From: Mycolicibacterium pyrenivorans
GTDB taxonomy: Bacteria; Actinomycetota; Actinomycetes; Mycobacteriales; Mycobacteriaceae
DNA length: 64,000 nucleotides
Direction: 5' to 3'
Assembly: GCF_025821625.1 (NCBI RefSeq)
Contig: NZ_JACKSH010000050.1
Coordinates: forward strand, 4,096-68,095
In this document: piece after piece, positions 18,935 through 28,249 of the stretch
Numbering within the stretch: the first letter of the stretch is position 1
Layout of the letters: every line of letters begins with the position of its first letter
Position numbers and translations under genes: made by a program
Notes under the pieces: model-generated
Told to the model about the DNA's origin: nothing
The model's database searches: none
Seen by the model: the letters and a program-made list of their open reading frames with translations, nothing else

Positions 18935-19798
18935 ATGACCGACCTGACCGTCACCGTCGCTGACGGCGTCGCGTTGTTGACGCTCGATCGGCCCGAGCGA
19001 CGCAACGCCTACACCGCGTCGATGGGTGAGCAACTCGGCCGCGCCTACCGGCGCTGTGATGACGACGACGATGTGCGGGCGATCGTGCTCACGGGTGCGG
19101 GGGAGACGTTCTGCGCCGGCGCCGACTTCGCCGCGCCGACGCACCCCTTCGCGGCGGCGGCCGAGCGCGCCGAGTTCACGGCGTCGCCGATCGATCCGGC
19201 CGCCTTCGAGCTGCGGACACCGGTCATCGCGGCGGTGAACGGACACGCGATCGGCATCGGGCTGACGATCGCGCTCCAGGCAGACATCCGGATCATGGCG
19301 GCCGACGCGAAGTACGCGGTCGCCCAGGTGCGCCGCGGTGTCATACCCGACTGCATGTCCCATTGGACCTTGCCGCATCTGGTGGGCGGTGCGGTCGCCG
19401 CCGACCTCCTGCTGACCGGGCGGACCTTCGATGGCGCCGAGGCGGCGGCGATGGGCATCGCGACCCGCACCGTGCCCGCATCGGACGTCCTCGACCACGC
19501 GATGTCGGTGGCGGCCGACATCGCCGTCAACGTCGCCCCGATGTCGGCGGCGCTGAGCAAGAGACTGCTGTGGGACACCATGATCGGCGGCTACCGGCCG
19601 CGCGACGTCGCCGCCCTCGAGACCGAGTTGCACCAGCGGGTGATGGGCACGGCCGATGCCCGCGAGGGCGTCGCGGCGTTTCTCGAGCGCCGCGCGCCGC
19701 GCTGGAGTACGTCGGTGTCGCGGCAGTGGCAGCCCCTGCCCGACATGGAGTTCGCGATCACGACGCAGCATCCGGATGACTTGGGGGAAAAGGGCTAA
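18935..19798 (+). CDS. Crotonase-family protein lacking both hydratase glutamates
   Basis: A 287-residue enoyl-CoA hydratase/isomerase-fold protein with LTLDRPERRNAYTASM, the CoA/oxyanion segment GAGETFCAGADF, and AAVNGHAIGIGLTIALQADIRIMAAD. Aligned without gaps to rat crotonase around GYALGGGCELAMMCD and QFGQPE, the two catalytic glutamates become Thr (GIGLTIAL) and Gln (AVAQVRRG). Simple hydratase activity is therefore doubtful; isomerase, thioesterase, lyase or non-catalytic CoA binding are alternatives. It is divergent from a LysR gene that probably regulates it. Confidence 0.85.
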   Translation: MTDLTVTVADGVALLTLDRPERRNAYTASMGEQLGRAYRRCDDDDDVRAIVLTGAGETFCAGADFAAPTHPFAAAAERAEFTASPIDPAAFELRTPVIAAVNGHAIGIGLTIALQADIRIMAADAKYAVAQVRRGVIPDCMSHWTLPHLVGGAVAADLLLTGRTFDGAEAAAMGIATRTVPASDVLDHAMSVAADIAVNVAPMSAALSKRLLWDTMIGGYRPRDVAALETELHQRVMGTADAREGVAAFLERRAPRWSTSVSRQWQPLPDMEFAITTQHPDDLGEKG

Positions 19799-19974
19799 GC
19801 CGGGGCTAAGCCCCCGGCCGCAATCGGGTGAGCGTCCGCGTTCGGCCGTTACGGGGCGGGAACGCTGCCGCAGGCCACGCCGGGAATGCAGCCACTGGCT
19901 CCGCCCGGGCCTGCGACGCCGCTCGGCCCGCCCGGGTACGGCCCCGCGTCTACCGTCCATGAATTCTGAACGGT

Positions 19975-20892
19975 ATGTCCGCAATAATCGCGTGGACCGA
20001 AATGGTCAGGGTCCCGTTCAATACGCTGGTGACCAACGATCAGGCCCGCGCCGGCGCGCTCATGGCGGTGGGATCCATGGTGTGCGTCCAGTTCGGCCTG
20101 GCGATCGCCGTCACGCTGATCGACGAGATCGGCGTCGAGGGTGCAGCGTGGCTGAGACTGGCATGGGCGGGGATCCTGCTGCTGGTCATCGTCCGTCCGC
20201 GCCGTGTCGCCTTCATCTGCAGCAGCTTTCTGATGTGTGTGCTTCTCGGCATCGTCACCGCGGCGGTCACGCTGTTGTTCATGGCGGCGTTGGACCGCAT
20301 CCCGCTCGGTACGGCGAGCGCGCTGGAATTCCTCGGGCCGCTCGGCGTCGCGATCGCCCGTGGCCACGGTCGGGGTCGCCTGCTGTGGCCTGGTGCGGCG
20401 GCGGTGGGAGTCGTGCTTCTCACCCAGCCGTGGAGCGGCACGGTCGACCCCGTCGGCGTCGCGTACGCGCTTGCGGCGGCGTGCTGCTGGGCGGGTTACA
20501 TCCTGCTGACCCAGCGGGTGGGGGACGAGGTGGCCGGGATCAACGGTCTGGCGGTGTCGATGCCTGTCGCCGGGTTGATCGCCACCCTCACCGTCGGCCC
20601 CGCGGTCATCGACCGGATGACCCCGCAGATCCTGCTGATCGGTCTCGGCCTGGCGGTGCTCCTGCCGGTGGTGCCGTTCGCATTGGAGTTGCTTGCGCTC
20701 CGCCGGTTGACCACCGCGGCGTTCGGCACCCTGATGAGCCTCGAACCTGCGCTGGCGATGGTCGTCGGCCTGCTTGTGCTCCATCAGGTCCCCGGCGCTC
20801 TCGCGATCGCCGGCATCGGTTTCGTGGTGGCGGCCGGCGCCGGCGCGGCGCGCGCCGGGGCCCGCCCCCCGGTGCCGCTCGAAGTGGGCTGA
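19975..20892 (+). CDS. EamA/RhtA-type inner-membrane exporter
   Basis: A 305-residue drug/metabolite-superfamily transporter with about ten membrane spans in two EamA repeats (about residues 25-150 and 160-290). Characteristic segments are AWLRLAWAGILLL, MAALDRIPLGTASALEFLGPLGVA and, in the second half, RRLTTAAFGTLMSLEPALAMVVGLLVL, as in RhtA-like threonine/homoserine exporters. Substrate is inferred only as an amino acid or metabolite. ATG at 19975; a second start MVRVPFNTL lies nine codons downstream. Confidence 0.87.
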   Translation: MSAIIAWTEMVRVPFNTLVTNDQARAGALMAVGSMVCVQFGLAIAVTLIDEIGVEGAAWLRLAWAGILLLVIVRPRRVAFICSSFLMCVLLGIVTAAVTLLFMAALDRIPLGTASALEFLGPLGVAIARGHGRGRLLWPGAAAVGVVLLTQPWSGTVDPVGVAYALAAACCWAGYILLTQRVGDEVAGINGLAVSMPVAGLIATLTVGPAVIDRMTPQILLIGLGLAVLLPVVPFALELLALRRLTTAAFGTLMSLEPALAMVVGLLVLHQVPGALAIAGIGFVVAAGAGAARAGARPPVPLEVG

Positions 20893-20925
20893 GCGCATCC
20901 TTCGGTGCGCGGTTACTTTGGTTTC

Positions 20926-21282
20926 ATGGCTCGCGGAATACTCAACTCGCGCATCGTCGGTGTCATCAACGGGGGCGCGTCGCGCCTGACGAAGGCGCCG
21001 GTGCTCGGCCTGGTGGTGCGCCGCAGCATGGTGGTCATCCGATACACCGGCCGCCGGTCGGGCGGGTCGTTCGAGACGCCGGTCAATTACCGGCGCTCAG
21101 GTGACGACGTCGTGATTCGGGTGATGACGCCGGATTCCAAGAATTGGTGGCGCAACTTCACCGAGGACGGTGGTCCGATCACCCTGGTCGATTTCGACGG
21201 CACGGACCGCGCCGGACACGCCGTCGCTCGCCGCGACCAGCGCGGACGGGTGACGGTCACGGTGCATCCCGACGCGTCCTAG
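20926..21282 (+). CDS. Deazaflavin (F420)-dependent nitroreductase/quinone reductase family protein
   Basis: This 118-residue split-barrel protein shows the family pattern VIRYTGRRSGGSFETPVNYRR, GDDVVIRVMTPDSKNWWRNF and a C-terminal strand. The mycobacterial Ddn-like family includes F420H2-dependent reductases, but not all members bind F420. The ATG at 20926 is preferred over an upstream in-frame start because it removes seven atypical residues. Confidence 0.75.
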   Translation: MARGILNSRIVGVINGGASRLTKAPVLGLVVRRSMVVIRYTGRRSGGSFETPVNYRRSGDDVVIRVMTPDSKNWWRNFTEDGGPITLVDFDGTDRAGHAVARRDQRGRVTVTVHPDAS

Positions 21283-21382
21283 CTGCCCGAGGGACCTTTG
21301 GCCATAAGAGGCGGTGGCCTGTTGCCCTTCCCGTCGTCGCGCCGGATGTGCCCATGATGGAGGCCCGACGGAAGGGTTGCTC

Positions 21383-21658
21383 ATGAAGGCGAATGTTGGC
21401 GACTGGCTGGTGATGAAGGGCACGACGATCGATCAGGCTGACCACAGGGGGCTGATCACCGAGGTGCACTCGACCGACGGGTCGCCTCCGTATGTGGTGA
21501 GGTGGCTCGACAGCGACCATGTGGCGACGGTCTTTCCGGGCTCGGATGCCGTCGTCGTCACGGCAGCCGAGCAGGAGGCCGCCGACGAGCGGGCACGGCA
21601 TCGGTTCGGAGCGGTGCAGTCGGCCATAGCGCACAGCAAGGCCGATAAGAGCAAGTAG
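21383..21658 (+). CDS. DUF1918-containing protein
   Basis: A 91-residue protein whose first 60 residues match the DUF1918 barrel: MKANVGDWLVMKGTTID, GLITEVHSTDGSPPYVVRWL and HVATVFPGSDAVVV. A charged helical tail follows. DUF1918 domains are small SH3-like modules common in actinobacteria and sometimes linked to stress or DNA-associated proteins; function is unknown. The ATG at 21383 is preceded by GAAGG. It converges on phoU. Confidence 0.85.
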   Translation: MKANVGDWLVMKGTTIDQADHRGLITEVHSTDGSPPYVVRWLDSDHVATVFPGSDAVVVTAAEQEAADERARHRFGAVQSAIAHSKADKSK

Positions 21659-21706
21659 GCGGTCTCCTGGCCGGGTGGGCCGGCAGACTTGCGGCTGCGA
21701 TCGGCT

Positions 21707-22372
21707 CTAGTACGTCCCAACGTCTTGCTCGGGAGGAAGCGTGCCGGTCGCCTGGAAGACGACCCGCCTGCCGATCTCGACGGCATGGTCGGCGAACCGC
21801 TCGTAGAAGCGTCCGAGCAGCGCGACGTCGACGGCCGCCGGGACCCCGTGCTGCCACTGCCGATCCATCAGCTCACCGAAAAGCAGGCGGTGCAACTCGT
21901 CCATCGCATCGTCTTGTTGCCGAATGAAGGCGGCCTTGCCGGGATCGCGTGTCGTCACCACTTCCTGCGCGCTTTTCGCCAGTTCGACTGCGATCCGGCC
22001 CATTTCGGCGAAGTGGCCCTCGAACTCCGGCGGCAGCACATGCTGCGGATGTCGCTGCCGGACGATCTTGGCGACGTGTACGGCCAGCGCGCCCATCCGA
22101 TCCACGTCACCGATGGATCGAATCCAGCTGACGATGCTGCGCAGTTCGCCCGCGACCGGCTGCTGCAGTGCGAGCAACGTGACGGCCCGCTCTTCCGCGC
22201 GGGTGCTCATCGCTGTGATCGTGGCGTAGTCGCCGATCACCTGCTCGGCTGCGTCGAGATCGGCGTGCAGGAGGGCCTGGGTTGCCCGCTCCATCGCGGC
22301 CCCGGCCCGACCGCACAACTGGCTCAGCAACGTGCCGAGCTCCGAAAGCTGTTCGTGGTAGCCAGTTCTCAT
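21707..22372 (-). CDS. phoU: PhoU-family phosphate signalling protein
   Basis: PhoU/PhoY proteins link the Pst phosphate transporter to the PhoR-type kinase and repress the phosphate response when phosphate is ample. The 221-residue protein has two PhoU helical repeats with the metal-binding-type motif [16 protein letters not shown] (second repeat) and its counterpart [17 protein letters not shown] (first). The ATG at 22372 gives MRTGYHEQL, as in mycobacterial PhoY proteins. No pst genes are nearby, so this is a stand-alone copy. PhoY function contributes to drug tolerance in mycobacteria. Confidence 0.9.
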   Translation of the reverse strand: MRTGYHEQLSELGTLLSQLCGRAGAAMERATQALLHADLDAAEQVIGDYATITAMSTRAEERAVTLLALQQPVAGELRSIVSWIRSIGDVDRMGALAVHVAKIVRQRHPQHVLPPEFEGHFAEMGRIAVELAKSAQEVVTTRDPGKAAFIRQQDDAMDELHRLLFGELMDRQWQHGVPAAVDVALLGRFYERFADHAVEIGRRVVFQATGTLPPEQDVGTY

Positions 22373-22410
22373 TCGGACCGGCCTCCTCTCGTTGTCGGGG
22401 GTCCGGGTCT

Positions 22411-23751
22411 TTACTGGCGGGCCACGACCGGGCTCAAATGGCCGATGAACCAGTCGCACGCCAATGTCGCGACCTGTTCGAGCGTGCCGGGTTCCTCGAA
22501 CAGATGCGTCGCACCGGGAACCACGCTGAGTTCGCACTTCCCGGGGATGGCCGCCTGTGCCTTGCGATTGAGGTCGAGGACCACTTCGTCCCGTCCGCCC
22601 ACGATCAGCAACGTCGGAGCGACCACGTTCGCCAGTGAGCGGCCTGCGAGATCGGGACGGCCGCCGCGGGAGACGACCGCGCCCACCTCCGCTCGGGGAT
22701 CGGCGGCCGCCACCAGCGCCGCACCCGCTCCGGTGCTTGCCCCGAAGTAGCCGACCGGAAGGGACGCAGTGTCGGGCTGGTGCGCCACCCACCGGGTGAC
22801 GTCGACCAACCGTCCCGCGAGGAGTCCGATGTCGAAGACGTTGGCGCGGTCGCGTTCTTCGGCGCGGGTGAGCAAGTCGAACAACAGCGTCGCGAGGCCT
22901 GCGGCGTTCAGGACCTCGGCGACATACCGGTTGCGCGGGCTGTGCCGGCTGCTCCCGCTGCCGTGCGCGAAGATCACGATGCCCGTGGGGCGTTCGGGGA
23001 TGGTCAGGTGCCCGGCCACGGTCACCGGCCCGGCCGCCACTTCGACTTCCTCGTCCCGCAGCGGCGGGTCGTCCGCGGCACCGGCCGCCGACGCAGAACC
23101 GTCCCTCGCCCGGTCGAGCAGTGCGACGACCTCGTCGTCGGAGGTCTGCGTGAAGTGGCGGTATCCCTGCCCGACGGCGGAGAAGAACGCGGGCGTCGTC
23201 AGGCAGACCACATCGTCGGCGTATCCGGCGAACGTCTCGACGAGATCGTCCGGGCCGATCGGCACCGCCAACACGACCCTGCTCGCACCGTGCGCGCGGG
23301 CCACCTGGCAGGCTGCCTTGGCGGTGGCTCCGGTGGCGATGCCGTCATCGACGATGACGGCGATCCGCCCCGTCAACGAGATTCGGTCGCGCCCGCGGCG
23401 GAAGCGTTCCGCGCGGCGGCGGAGTTCGGTTCGCTGCTCGCGTTCGACGGCGTCCATCGCGTCGGCGTCGAGGTAGGTCTCGCGCACGATGCGGTCGTTG
23501 AGCACCCGCACGTCACCCTCGCCGATGGCGCCGAAGGCGAGTTCGGGTTGAAACGGCACGCCGAGTTTGCGGACCACGAGCACGTCGAGGGGGGCGTGCA
23601 GCGCCGCGGCGACCTCGAACGCGACCGGCACACCGCCACGCGGCAGGCCGAGGACGACGATGTCCTGACCGCGGAGGGGCTCCAGACGCTGCGCCAACCG
23701 ACGTCCAGCGTCGATACGGTCGTCGAAGGGTCTCATCAACCGAGTGTTCAT
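22411..23751 (-). CDS. Phosphoribosyltransferase fused to dienelactone-hydrolase-like domain
   Basis: A 446-residue two-domain protein similar in layout to M. tuberculosis Rv0571c, a DosR-regulon member. The N-terminal type I phosphoribosyltransferase (about 10-215) has the PRPP loop [13 protein letters not shown] at 132-144. The C-terminal alpha/beta hydrolase (about 240-446) has nucleophile GASTGAG, acid GGRDEVV and His GATHLFEEP. Substrates are unknown. Two DosR-like boxes lie 18-59 bp upstream of the ATG, supporting induction under hypoxia or NO. Confidence 0.87.
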   Translation of the reverse strand: MNTRLMRPFDDRIDAGRRLAQRLEPLRGQDIVVLGLPRGGVPVAFEVAAALHAPLDVLVVRKLGVPFQPELAFGAIGEGDVRVLNDRIVRETYLDADAMDAVEREQRTELRRRAERFRRGRDRISLTGRIAVIVDDGIATGATAKAACQVARAHGASRVVLAVPIGPDDLVETFAGYADDVVCLTTPAFFSAVGQGYRHFTQTSDDEVVALLDRARDGSASAAGAADDPPLRDEEVEVAAGPVTVAGHLTIPERPTGIVIFAHGSGSSRHSPRNRYVAEVLNAAGLATLLFDLLTRAEERDRANVFDIGLLAGRLVDVTRWVAHQPDTASLPVGYFGASTGAGAALVAAADPRAEVGAVVSRGGRPDLAGRSLANVVAPTLLIVGGRDEVVLDLNRKAQAAIPGKCELSVVPGATHLFEEPGTLEQVATLACDWFIGHLSPVVARQ

Positions 23752-23768
23752 CGAAGCGATGGGAGCCG

Positions 23769-23810
23769 GAATGGAACTAAGTCCTCAAGCAGACCGACTT
23801 GGGTCCCCAA
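23769..23810. promoter_or_regulatory. Two tandem DosR-like boxes
   Basis: Sites 23769-23788 and 23791-23810 each match 13 of 20 positions of the DosR consensus TTSGGGACTWWAGTCCCSAA, with strong half-sites (AGTCC-CAA; GTCCCCAA). They are 22 bp apart centre to centre, so they lie on the same helix face, and sit just upstream of the phosphoribosyltransferase-hydrolase gene. Confidence 0.55.
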
Positions 23811-23828
23811 TCATCGCCGGTGCGACGG

Positions 23829-25244
23829 TCACGGCGGTAACCCGAGCGCCGCTTCGAGCTCACTCAATGACTGCTCGGTCAGCGGTATCAGTGTCTCGAT
23901 ATCCGGTAGTACGTCGCGGCCTGCGACATAACCGAAGCCGATGCGATCGGCATAGGAACATGTCGTGACATTCAGTGCCTGACCGTCGTAGACAGCCGAC
24001 ACGGGATACATCTCCTCGACATGCGCGCCGTTCCAGTACATTTCGGTTGCCGGGCCGGCGACGTGGGATATGGGCAGGTTGTATCCCGTTCGCAGCCGCG
24101 GTACGAACGGCACCATGGGCGACAGGACCGTCGCGCCGATCGCGGTGGCGAGGAGCAACAGCGATGCCCCCGATCCGCGGCTGGCCACTCGGCTCTTGCC
24201 CACCGACATCGTCCGGTGGATGACGTCCAGCCGGTCGAGAGGGTCGGGCAAGTGGGTGCCCAGCGGGCACAGCCAGGCACCGAACATGTTGTTGTGACGG
24301 TCGTCCGCCGCATGCCCGCGGTCTCGCACCGTGATCGGGCAGATCGCGACCAGCTGGCGTTCGGGTAGCTCCCCGCGATCGAGCATCCAGCGACGCAGCG
24401 CACCCGCCACGACTGCTGTCACGACATCGTTGCCGGTCACCCCCGCCTTGTCCTGCACCGCCCGGATGCGCGTCCTCGGCCAGCTGGCCGCGGCGACCGC
24501 GCGGTCGTGTCCAAGCCGGCCGTTGAACCGGGTGTAAGGCGCGGCCAACGGCGTGACGGTGGTGTCCCCGGTCATGCTGGCCACCACATCCGAGACCTCG
24601 CCGGTGATGACACGTTCGACGAGTGTGACCCCCGATGCCGCCGCGCCTGCCAGGGACCGAACCATCGGGACGGGGCCGGGAGGTCGCCGGCTGCCGCGGC
24701 CACCACTCCGGTCGCTGCGCTCCCGAGGCCGTCGCGCATGGAACTGGGGCATGGACCGGCGGTTCGGGTCGCTGCTCAGCGCGTCGGCGATCATCTGGAA
24801 ACCGGCCACGCCGTCCACCAGGGTGTGGTGGACCTTCACGAACAGGGCGAAGCGACCGTCGTCGAGACCGTCGATCAGATACGACATCCACAGGGGGCGG
24901 GACCTGCGCAACGGCGCGGCATGCAGCCGGCTGATCAGCCGCCACAGGCCGTCGCGTCCGGCGCCTGACGGCAGGGAGATGCGCCGGCAATGTCGGTTCA
25001 GGTCGACGGTGTCGGCTTCCCGCCAGACCCAGCCGCCACCGGTGTCCACGCCGCGATGGGGGTAGCGGCGCAGCCGCGGATCCACCGGGTCCCGTCCCGA
25101 AACGGCATCCCGATGAAGGTCGTCGACGTATCCCGGACCCGCGTCTTCGGGCGGCGACAGGATCAGCACCGCGCCGATGTTCAGCGGACGCGACAGCACC
25201 TCCGCGGTCATCATCGCCGCGTCCAGCGGGTCGAGCCAGTCCAT
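23829..25244 (-). CDS. WS/DGAT wax ester synthase/diacylglycerol acyltransferase
   Basis: Acyl-CoA-dependent acyltransferase making wax esters or triacylglycerol, the storage lipids of dormant mycobacteria. The 471-residue protein has the catalytic motif HHTLVDG (His near 141) and family segments NRHCRRISLP, GNDVVTAVVAGALRRWM and NLPISHVAGPATEMYWNGA. The ATG at 25244 (MDWLDPLDAAMM) is preferred because GGAGG lies 5 bp upstream; a GTG at 25256 is also in frame. It follows the hydrolase gene closely and probably shares its message. Confidence 0.9.
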   Translation of the reverse strand: MDWLDPLDAAMMTAEVLSRPLNIGAVLILSPPEDAGPGYVDDLHRDAVSGRDPVDPRLRRYPHRGVDTGGGWVWREADTVDLNRHCRRISLPSGAGRDGLWRLISRLHAAPLRRSRPLWMSYLIDGLDDGRFALFVKVHHTLVDGVAGFQMIADALSSDPNRRSMPQFHARRPRERSDRSGGRGSRRPPGPVPMVRSLAGAAASGVTLVERVITGEVSDVVASMTGDTTVTPLAAPYTRFNGRLGHDRAVAAASWPRTRIRAVQDKAGVTGNDVVTAVVAGALRRWMLDRGELPERQLVAICPITVRDRGHAADDRHNNMFGAWLCPLGTHLPDPLDRLDVIHRTMSVGKSRVASRGSGASLLLLATAIGATVLSPMVPFVPRLRTGYNLPISHVAGPATEMYWNGAHVEEMYPVSAVYDGQALNVTTCSYADRIGFGYVAGRDVLPDIETLIPLTEQSLSELEAALGLPP

Positions 25245-25258
25245 CCCGACCTCCACGC

Positions 25259-26521
25259 TCAGGCGGGTCGATCGGTCCTGCGCACGATCGGAGCCCCACC
25301 GATGAGCCCCGACTGCATCAGGGCGTCGTCAATGAAACGCTGCACCGGTCGCGCCTCGAAGAAGCCGGTGTGGCCGCCTTGATACCAGACGATCTCAGGC
25401 TTGCCCCAGTGCTCCCACAGGCGGACGACCTGCTGGCGGGGCTGGACCAGCCGGTCGGCGATGCCGCCGTAGATGAAGCGCCCGGACATCGGCACCCGGG
25501 GGTCCATGGACAGCGGAGACACCATCCTCCCGATCGGTTCTGCGAGCGTCATCGTCTTGCGGCGCGGGTCGTCGGCGCGCAGGCCGGCGTGTCGACCCAG
25601 TAGCTCGATCAGATCGGCCACCGGAACGCCGAGGATGGCACAGGTGAGGTCGTCTTCGAGGCTTGCGACGAGGGACGCCACGTAGCCGCCCAGCGAGATG
25701 CTGTTCAAGCCGATCGGCGACTCGGGCTGCTGCGACCGTATCCACGACAGCAGCCGACGAATGTCCCAGACCGCCTGCGCGGCCGCATGCACGTTGTCCA
25801 TCACGTCCTCGCCGGGGAACACGCTGCCCTTGGGCAGACCCCGGGCCCTCGGCCCGTGCATCGGGAGTACGGGCAACACGACATTGAGGCCGAGGTCGTC
25901 GTGCAGGTGCCACGCCCGGAACAGCGTGAGGTCCAGGGCTGCGCGGCCCATCTCGGCGCCGTGAATGCACACCAGCCACGGTCGAGGTTCTTCGTGGCGC
26001 AACATCAGCGCGTACTCCCGGTCGTTGGCCGTATAGGCCGACCACCGTTGCGCGCCGGGTTCGCCAGGGTCGGGGGTGTAGCCGCTGTCGAAACTGATGC
26101 GCTCATGGGGATGCCTGCGGCTCTTCACCTGCTTGACGGTGACGTCGGTCAACGGCGGGGGTGGCGAGAAGAATCCCTCGGTGTCCTCCAGCCACCCTCT
26201 GCGGCCGTAGAAATCAAGCGCTGCGACCACTTCGCCGTTGATCCGGTCGAACGCATGGACGTCGCTGACCGGTCGGCGGGCCCGCAACCCGAGAAGCACG
26301 ATCTCGTCGCGAAAGGCGTGCGCGGCAAGCGAGATCGTCGGCCGGGCGACTGGGAGCTCACGTGGTCGGCGGTCGAGGTAGTCGCGCCACGACTGAGCGT
26401 AGTAGCTGCCGGTACGGGCGAAGGGCCCGATCGCCGCGCCCAGTGCCGCTGCACCGGGAGGCTGACGGCGAGGAGGGCTCGTCGGGGGGGTGTCCGCGTC
26501 GTCGCGGTCAGATACGGCCAT
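25259..26521 (-). CDS. Alpha/beta hydrolase paired with WS/DGAT
   Basis: A 420-residue protein with an N-terminal helical extension and a C-terminal alpha/beta-hydrolase domain: WLVCIHGAEMGRAALD (oxyanion region), nucleophile elbow NSISLGGY (Ser, with Ser instead of the usual first Gly), acid in YGGIADRLVQP and His in YQGGHTGFFE. Such genes accompany WS/DGAT acyltransferases in mycobacteria and may act on acyl chains or storage lipid; that link is inference from position. It is divergent from the universal stress gene, across an intergenic region with DosR-like boxes. Confidence 0.8.
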   Translation of the reverse strand: MAVSDRDDADTPPTSPPRRQPPGAAALGAAIGPFARTGSYYAQSWRDYLDRRPRELPVARPTISLAAHAFRDEIVLLGLRARRPVSDVHAFDRINGEVVAALDFYGRRGWLEDTEGFFSPPPPLTDVTVKQVKSRRHPHERISFDSGYTPDPGEPGAQRWSAYTANDREYALMLRHEEPRPWLVCIHGAEMGRAALDLTLFRAWHLHDDLGLNVVLPVLPMHGPRARGLPKGSVFPGEDVMDNVHAAAQAVWDIRRLLSWIRSQQPESPIGLNSISLGGYVASLVASLEDDLTCAILGVPVADLIELLGRHAGLRADDPRRKTMTLAEPIGRMVSPLSMDPRVPMSGRFIYGGIADRLVQPRQQVVRLWEHWGKPEIVWYQGGHTGFFEARPVQRFIDDALMQSGLIGGAPIVRRTDRPA

Positions 26522-26578
26522 ACTTCAGGACGTTACGACCGTGACGACGGGCCTCGGCAGAGGCTTCGCGCACAGGTC

Positions 26579-26621
26579 CGAGGGCCGTTTGGCCACCCTT
26601 GTTCAGGACCAATGCCTCCAG
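26579..26621. promoter_or_regulatory. Divergent promoter with DosR-like sites
   Basis: Between the hydrolase (minus) and universal stress (plus) genes, 26602-26621 matches 14 of 20 positions of the DosR consensus (core AGGACCAATGCCTCC). A weaker partner at 26579-26598 has the inverted repeat GGCC-GTTT-GGCC. Spacing is 23 bp, like the other pairs in this cluster. Confidence 0.45.
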
Positions 26622-26685
26622 CGCCGGGGGAGCACCGCCTTCTAGCGTCACCGGAGGTGGCCCGATCGCAAGGGGGTGGCGCGAG

Positions 26686-27585
26686 ATGTCGAATCCGATC
26701 TCACATCACGGAGTCGTCGTGGGCACCGACGGTTCCCCGTCGGCGCAGGGGGCGGTGCGGTGGGCTGCGCGGGAGGCGGCGATGCGCCGCGTGCCGCTCA
26801 CCGTCGTTCACGCCGCCGCCTCGCCGGTGGCCGCGACGGCGCTGGGGTGGCCCGCCGGCCGAGTACCCGACGAGGTTCTCGAGATCGTGGAGAGCGATGC
26901 CCGTCGTGTCGTCGCCGACGCGGTCGAGATCGCCGAGGAACGCGCCGCGGGCGATGACCGTCCGGAGGTTCACAGTGAACTGCTCTTCGGCGGACCCGTG
27001 CCGACCCTTGTCGATCTGTCCAAGGAGGCCCAACTGGTGGTGGTGGGATGCCGGGGGCGCACCGGGAAGCACCGTCGTCTGCTCGGGTCGGTCAGCACCG
27101 GCTTGATCCATCACTCCCATTGTCCTGTCGCGGTGGTGCACGATGAGGTCCCGGTGTCGCCGAAACCTGGGCAACGCCCGGTGCTGGTGGGCATCGACGG
27201 GTCACGGGCATCGGAGTCGGCCACGGCGATCGCGTTCGACGAAGCCTCCTGGCGCGGTGTCGATTTGGTGGCGTTGCACGTGTGGAGTGACGCGGACATG
27301 GCCACCGTTCCCGGCTTGGAGATCTCGGCTCTTCAGTCCGCGGCGGACAAGACGCTTGCCGAGCGGCTGGCCGGCTGGCAGGAACGGTATCCGGACGTGA
27401 AGGTTCATCGTCTGCTCGAATTCGAGGAGCCTGCCCGCCATCTGCTCGAGCAGGCCGAGAGGGCTCAGCTCGTGGTCGTCGGCAGCCACGGCCGTGGCGG
27501 CTTCGCCGGGATGTTGCTCGGTTCGGTCGGCATGACCGTGGCGCAGGAGGCGCGCGTGCCGGTGATCGTCGCACGCGGGAACTAG
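26686..27585 (+). CDS. Tandem-domain universal stress protein
   Basis: A 299-residue protein with two USP domains (about 8-145 and 160-299). Both keep the ATP-binding G-x2-G-x9-G-S pattern: VVGCRGRTGKHRRLLGSVS and VVGSHGRGGFAGMLLGSVG. ATP-binding tandem USPs of this kind are typical DosR-regulon members in mycobacteria and affect growth arrest. The ATG at 26686 follows an AAGGGGG ribosome-binding site. An upstream in-frame start at 26599 would overlap the DosR-like sites and is rejected. Confidence 0.92.
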   Translation: MSNPISHHGVVVGTDGSPSAQGAVRWAAREAAMRRVPLTVVHAAASPVAATALGWPAGRVPDEVLEIVESDARRVVADAVEIAEERAAGDDRPEVHSELLFGGPVPTLVDLSKEAQLVVVGCRGRTGKHRRLLGSVSTGLIHHSHCPVAVVHDEVPVSPKPGQRPVLVGIDGSRASESATAIAFDEASWRGVDLVALHVWSDADMATVPGLEISALQSAADKTLAERLAGWQERYPDVKVHRLLEFEEPARHLLEQAERAQLVVVGSHGRGGFAGMLLGSVGMTVAQEARVPVIVARGN

Positions 27586-27646
27586 CACCGGGGAGCCGGG
27601 GCGTCGACCGACACAACCGGACAACAGATGAAGGGAACGCCGAATC

Positions 27647-28114
27647 ATGAGCACTCCGTACGGCACGGGCCCCGCGGCGGGCGAGTACAGCGTGGATGAC
27701 GAGAACCAGCTTCAGCCCGAGGACACGCTCATAGACCGCGGCGTCGACGATGCGCTGGAGGAGGGCTACTCGCCGCCCGAACAGCCCTATGGAAGAGGGG
27801 CATCCGGCCCGCGTGAAAGCATGGACCAGCTGCTCGCGGAGCAGGAGCCCGATCCGGCGTCGCGGCTCGACAGCCTGCTGGACGAGGACGAACAGCAACG
27901 CTCCGACGATGACGAGCGCGAATCCGAGTTTCCGCGGCACGACGAGGTCGGAAGAGCGCGGGCCGGCCGACTTGTCGCTCCCGACATGGGGTTCGGCGAG
28001 GACGCCGAGTCAGACCTGGTGGCAGACGACGTCGGCATCAGCGGGGGAGCAGCCTCAGCCGAGGAGGCCGCGGTGCACGTCATCGACGAAGACGACGAAG
28101 ACGACGACGAGTAG
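27647..28114 (+). CDS. DUF5709-type acidic protein
   Basis: This 155-residue, very acidic protein starts with the DUF5709-like segment YSVDDENQLQPEDTLIDRGV and DDALEEGYSPPEQPYG. The middle is PRESMDQLLAEQEPDP, then GRARAGRLVAPDMGFGEDAE, then an Asp/Glu tail (DEDDEDDDE). It is probably disordered in part. The family is actinobacterial, often beside stress genes; function is unknown. It lies 61 bp after the universal stress gene and may be in its transcript. Confidence 0.8.
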   Translation: MSTPYGTGPAAGEYSVDDENQLQPEDTLIDRGVDDALEEGYSPPEQPYGRGASGPRESMDQLLAEQEPDPASRLDSLLDEDEQQRSDDDERESEFPRHDEVGRARAGRLVAPDMGFGEDAESDLVADDVGISGGAASAEEAAVHVIDEDDEDDDE

Positions 28115-28148
28115 GGGACGGCCCTGCTGGACCGACGGCTGGGCCGCT

Positions 28149-28190
28149 GTCGGGACATCTGACAGCGATAGACGGGACCTTCGGCCCCAG
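28149..28190. promoter_or_regulatory. Tandem DosR-like boxes upstream of a small gene
   Basis: Site 28171-28190 (core CGGGACCTTCGGCCCCA) matches 14 of 20 positions of the DosR consensus. A second site at 28149-28168 (GTCGGGACATCTGAC) matches 12. They are 22 bp apart and end 59 bp before the ATG at 28250. Confidence 0.5.
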
Positions 28191-28249
28191 CCATCTCGTG
28201 GTTGCGTCAGTAACGTCGAGAACGTCGAACCGAAGATCCGGAGGAAGTC

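Noticed and set aside
19849..19971. Minus-strand Gly/Pro-rich tail GPGGASGCIPGVACGSVPAP resembling the C-terminus of small secreted mycobacterial proteins
   Set aside because: No start codon lies close upstream in this frame and the longer frame is antisense to the EamA gene; at most a relic.
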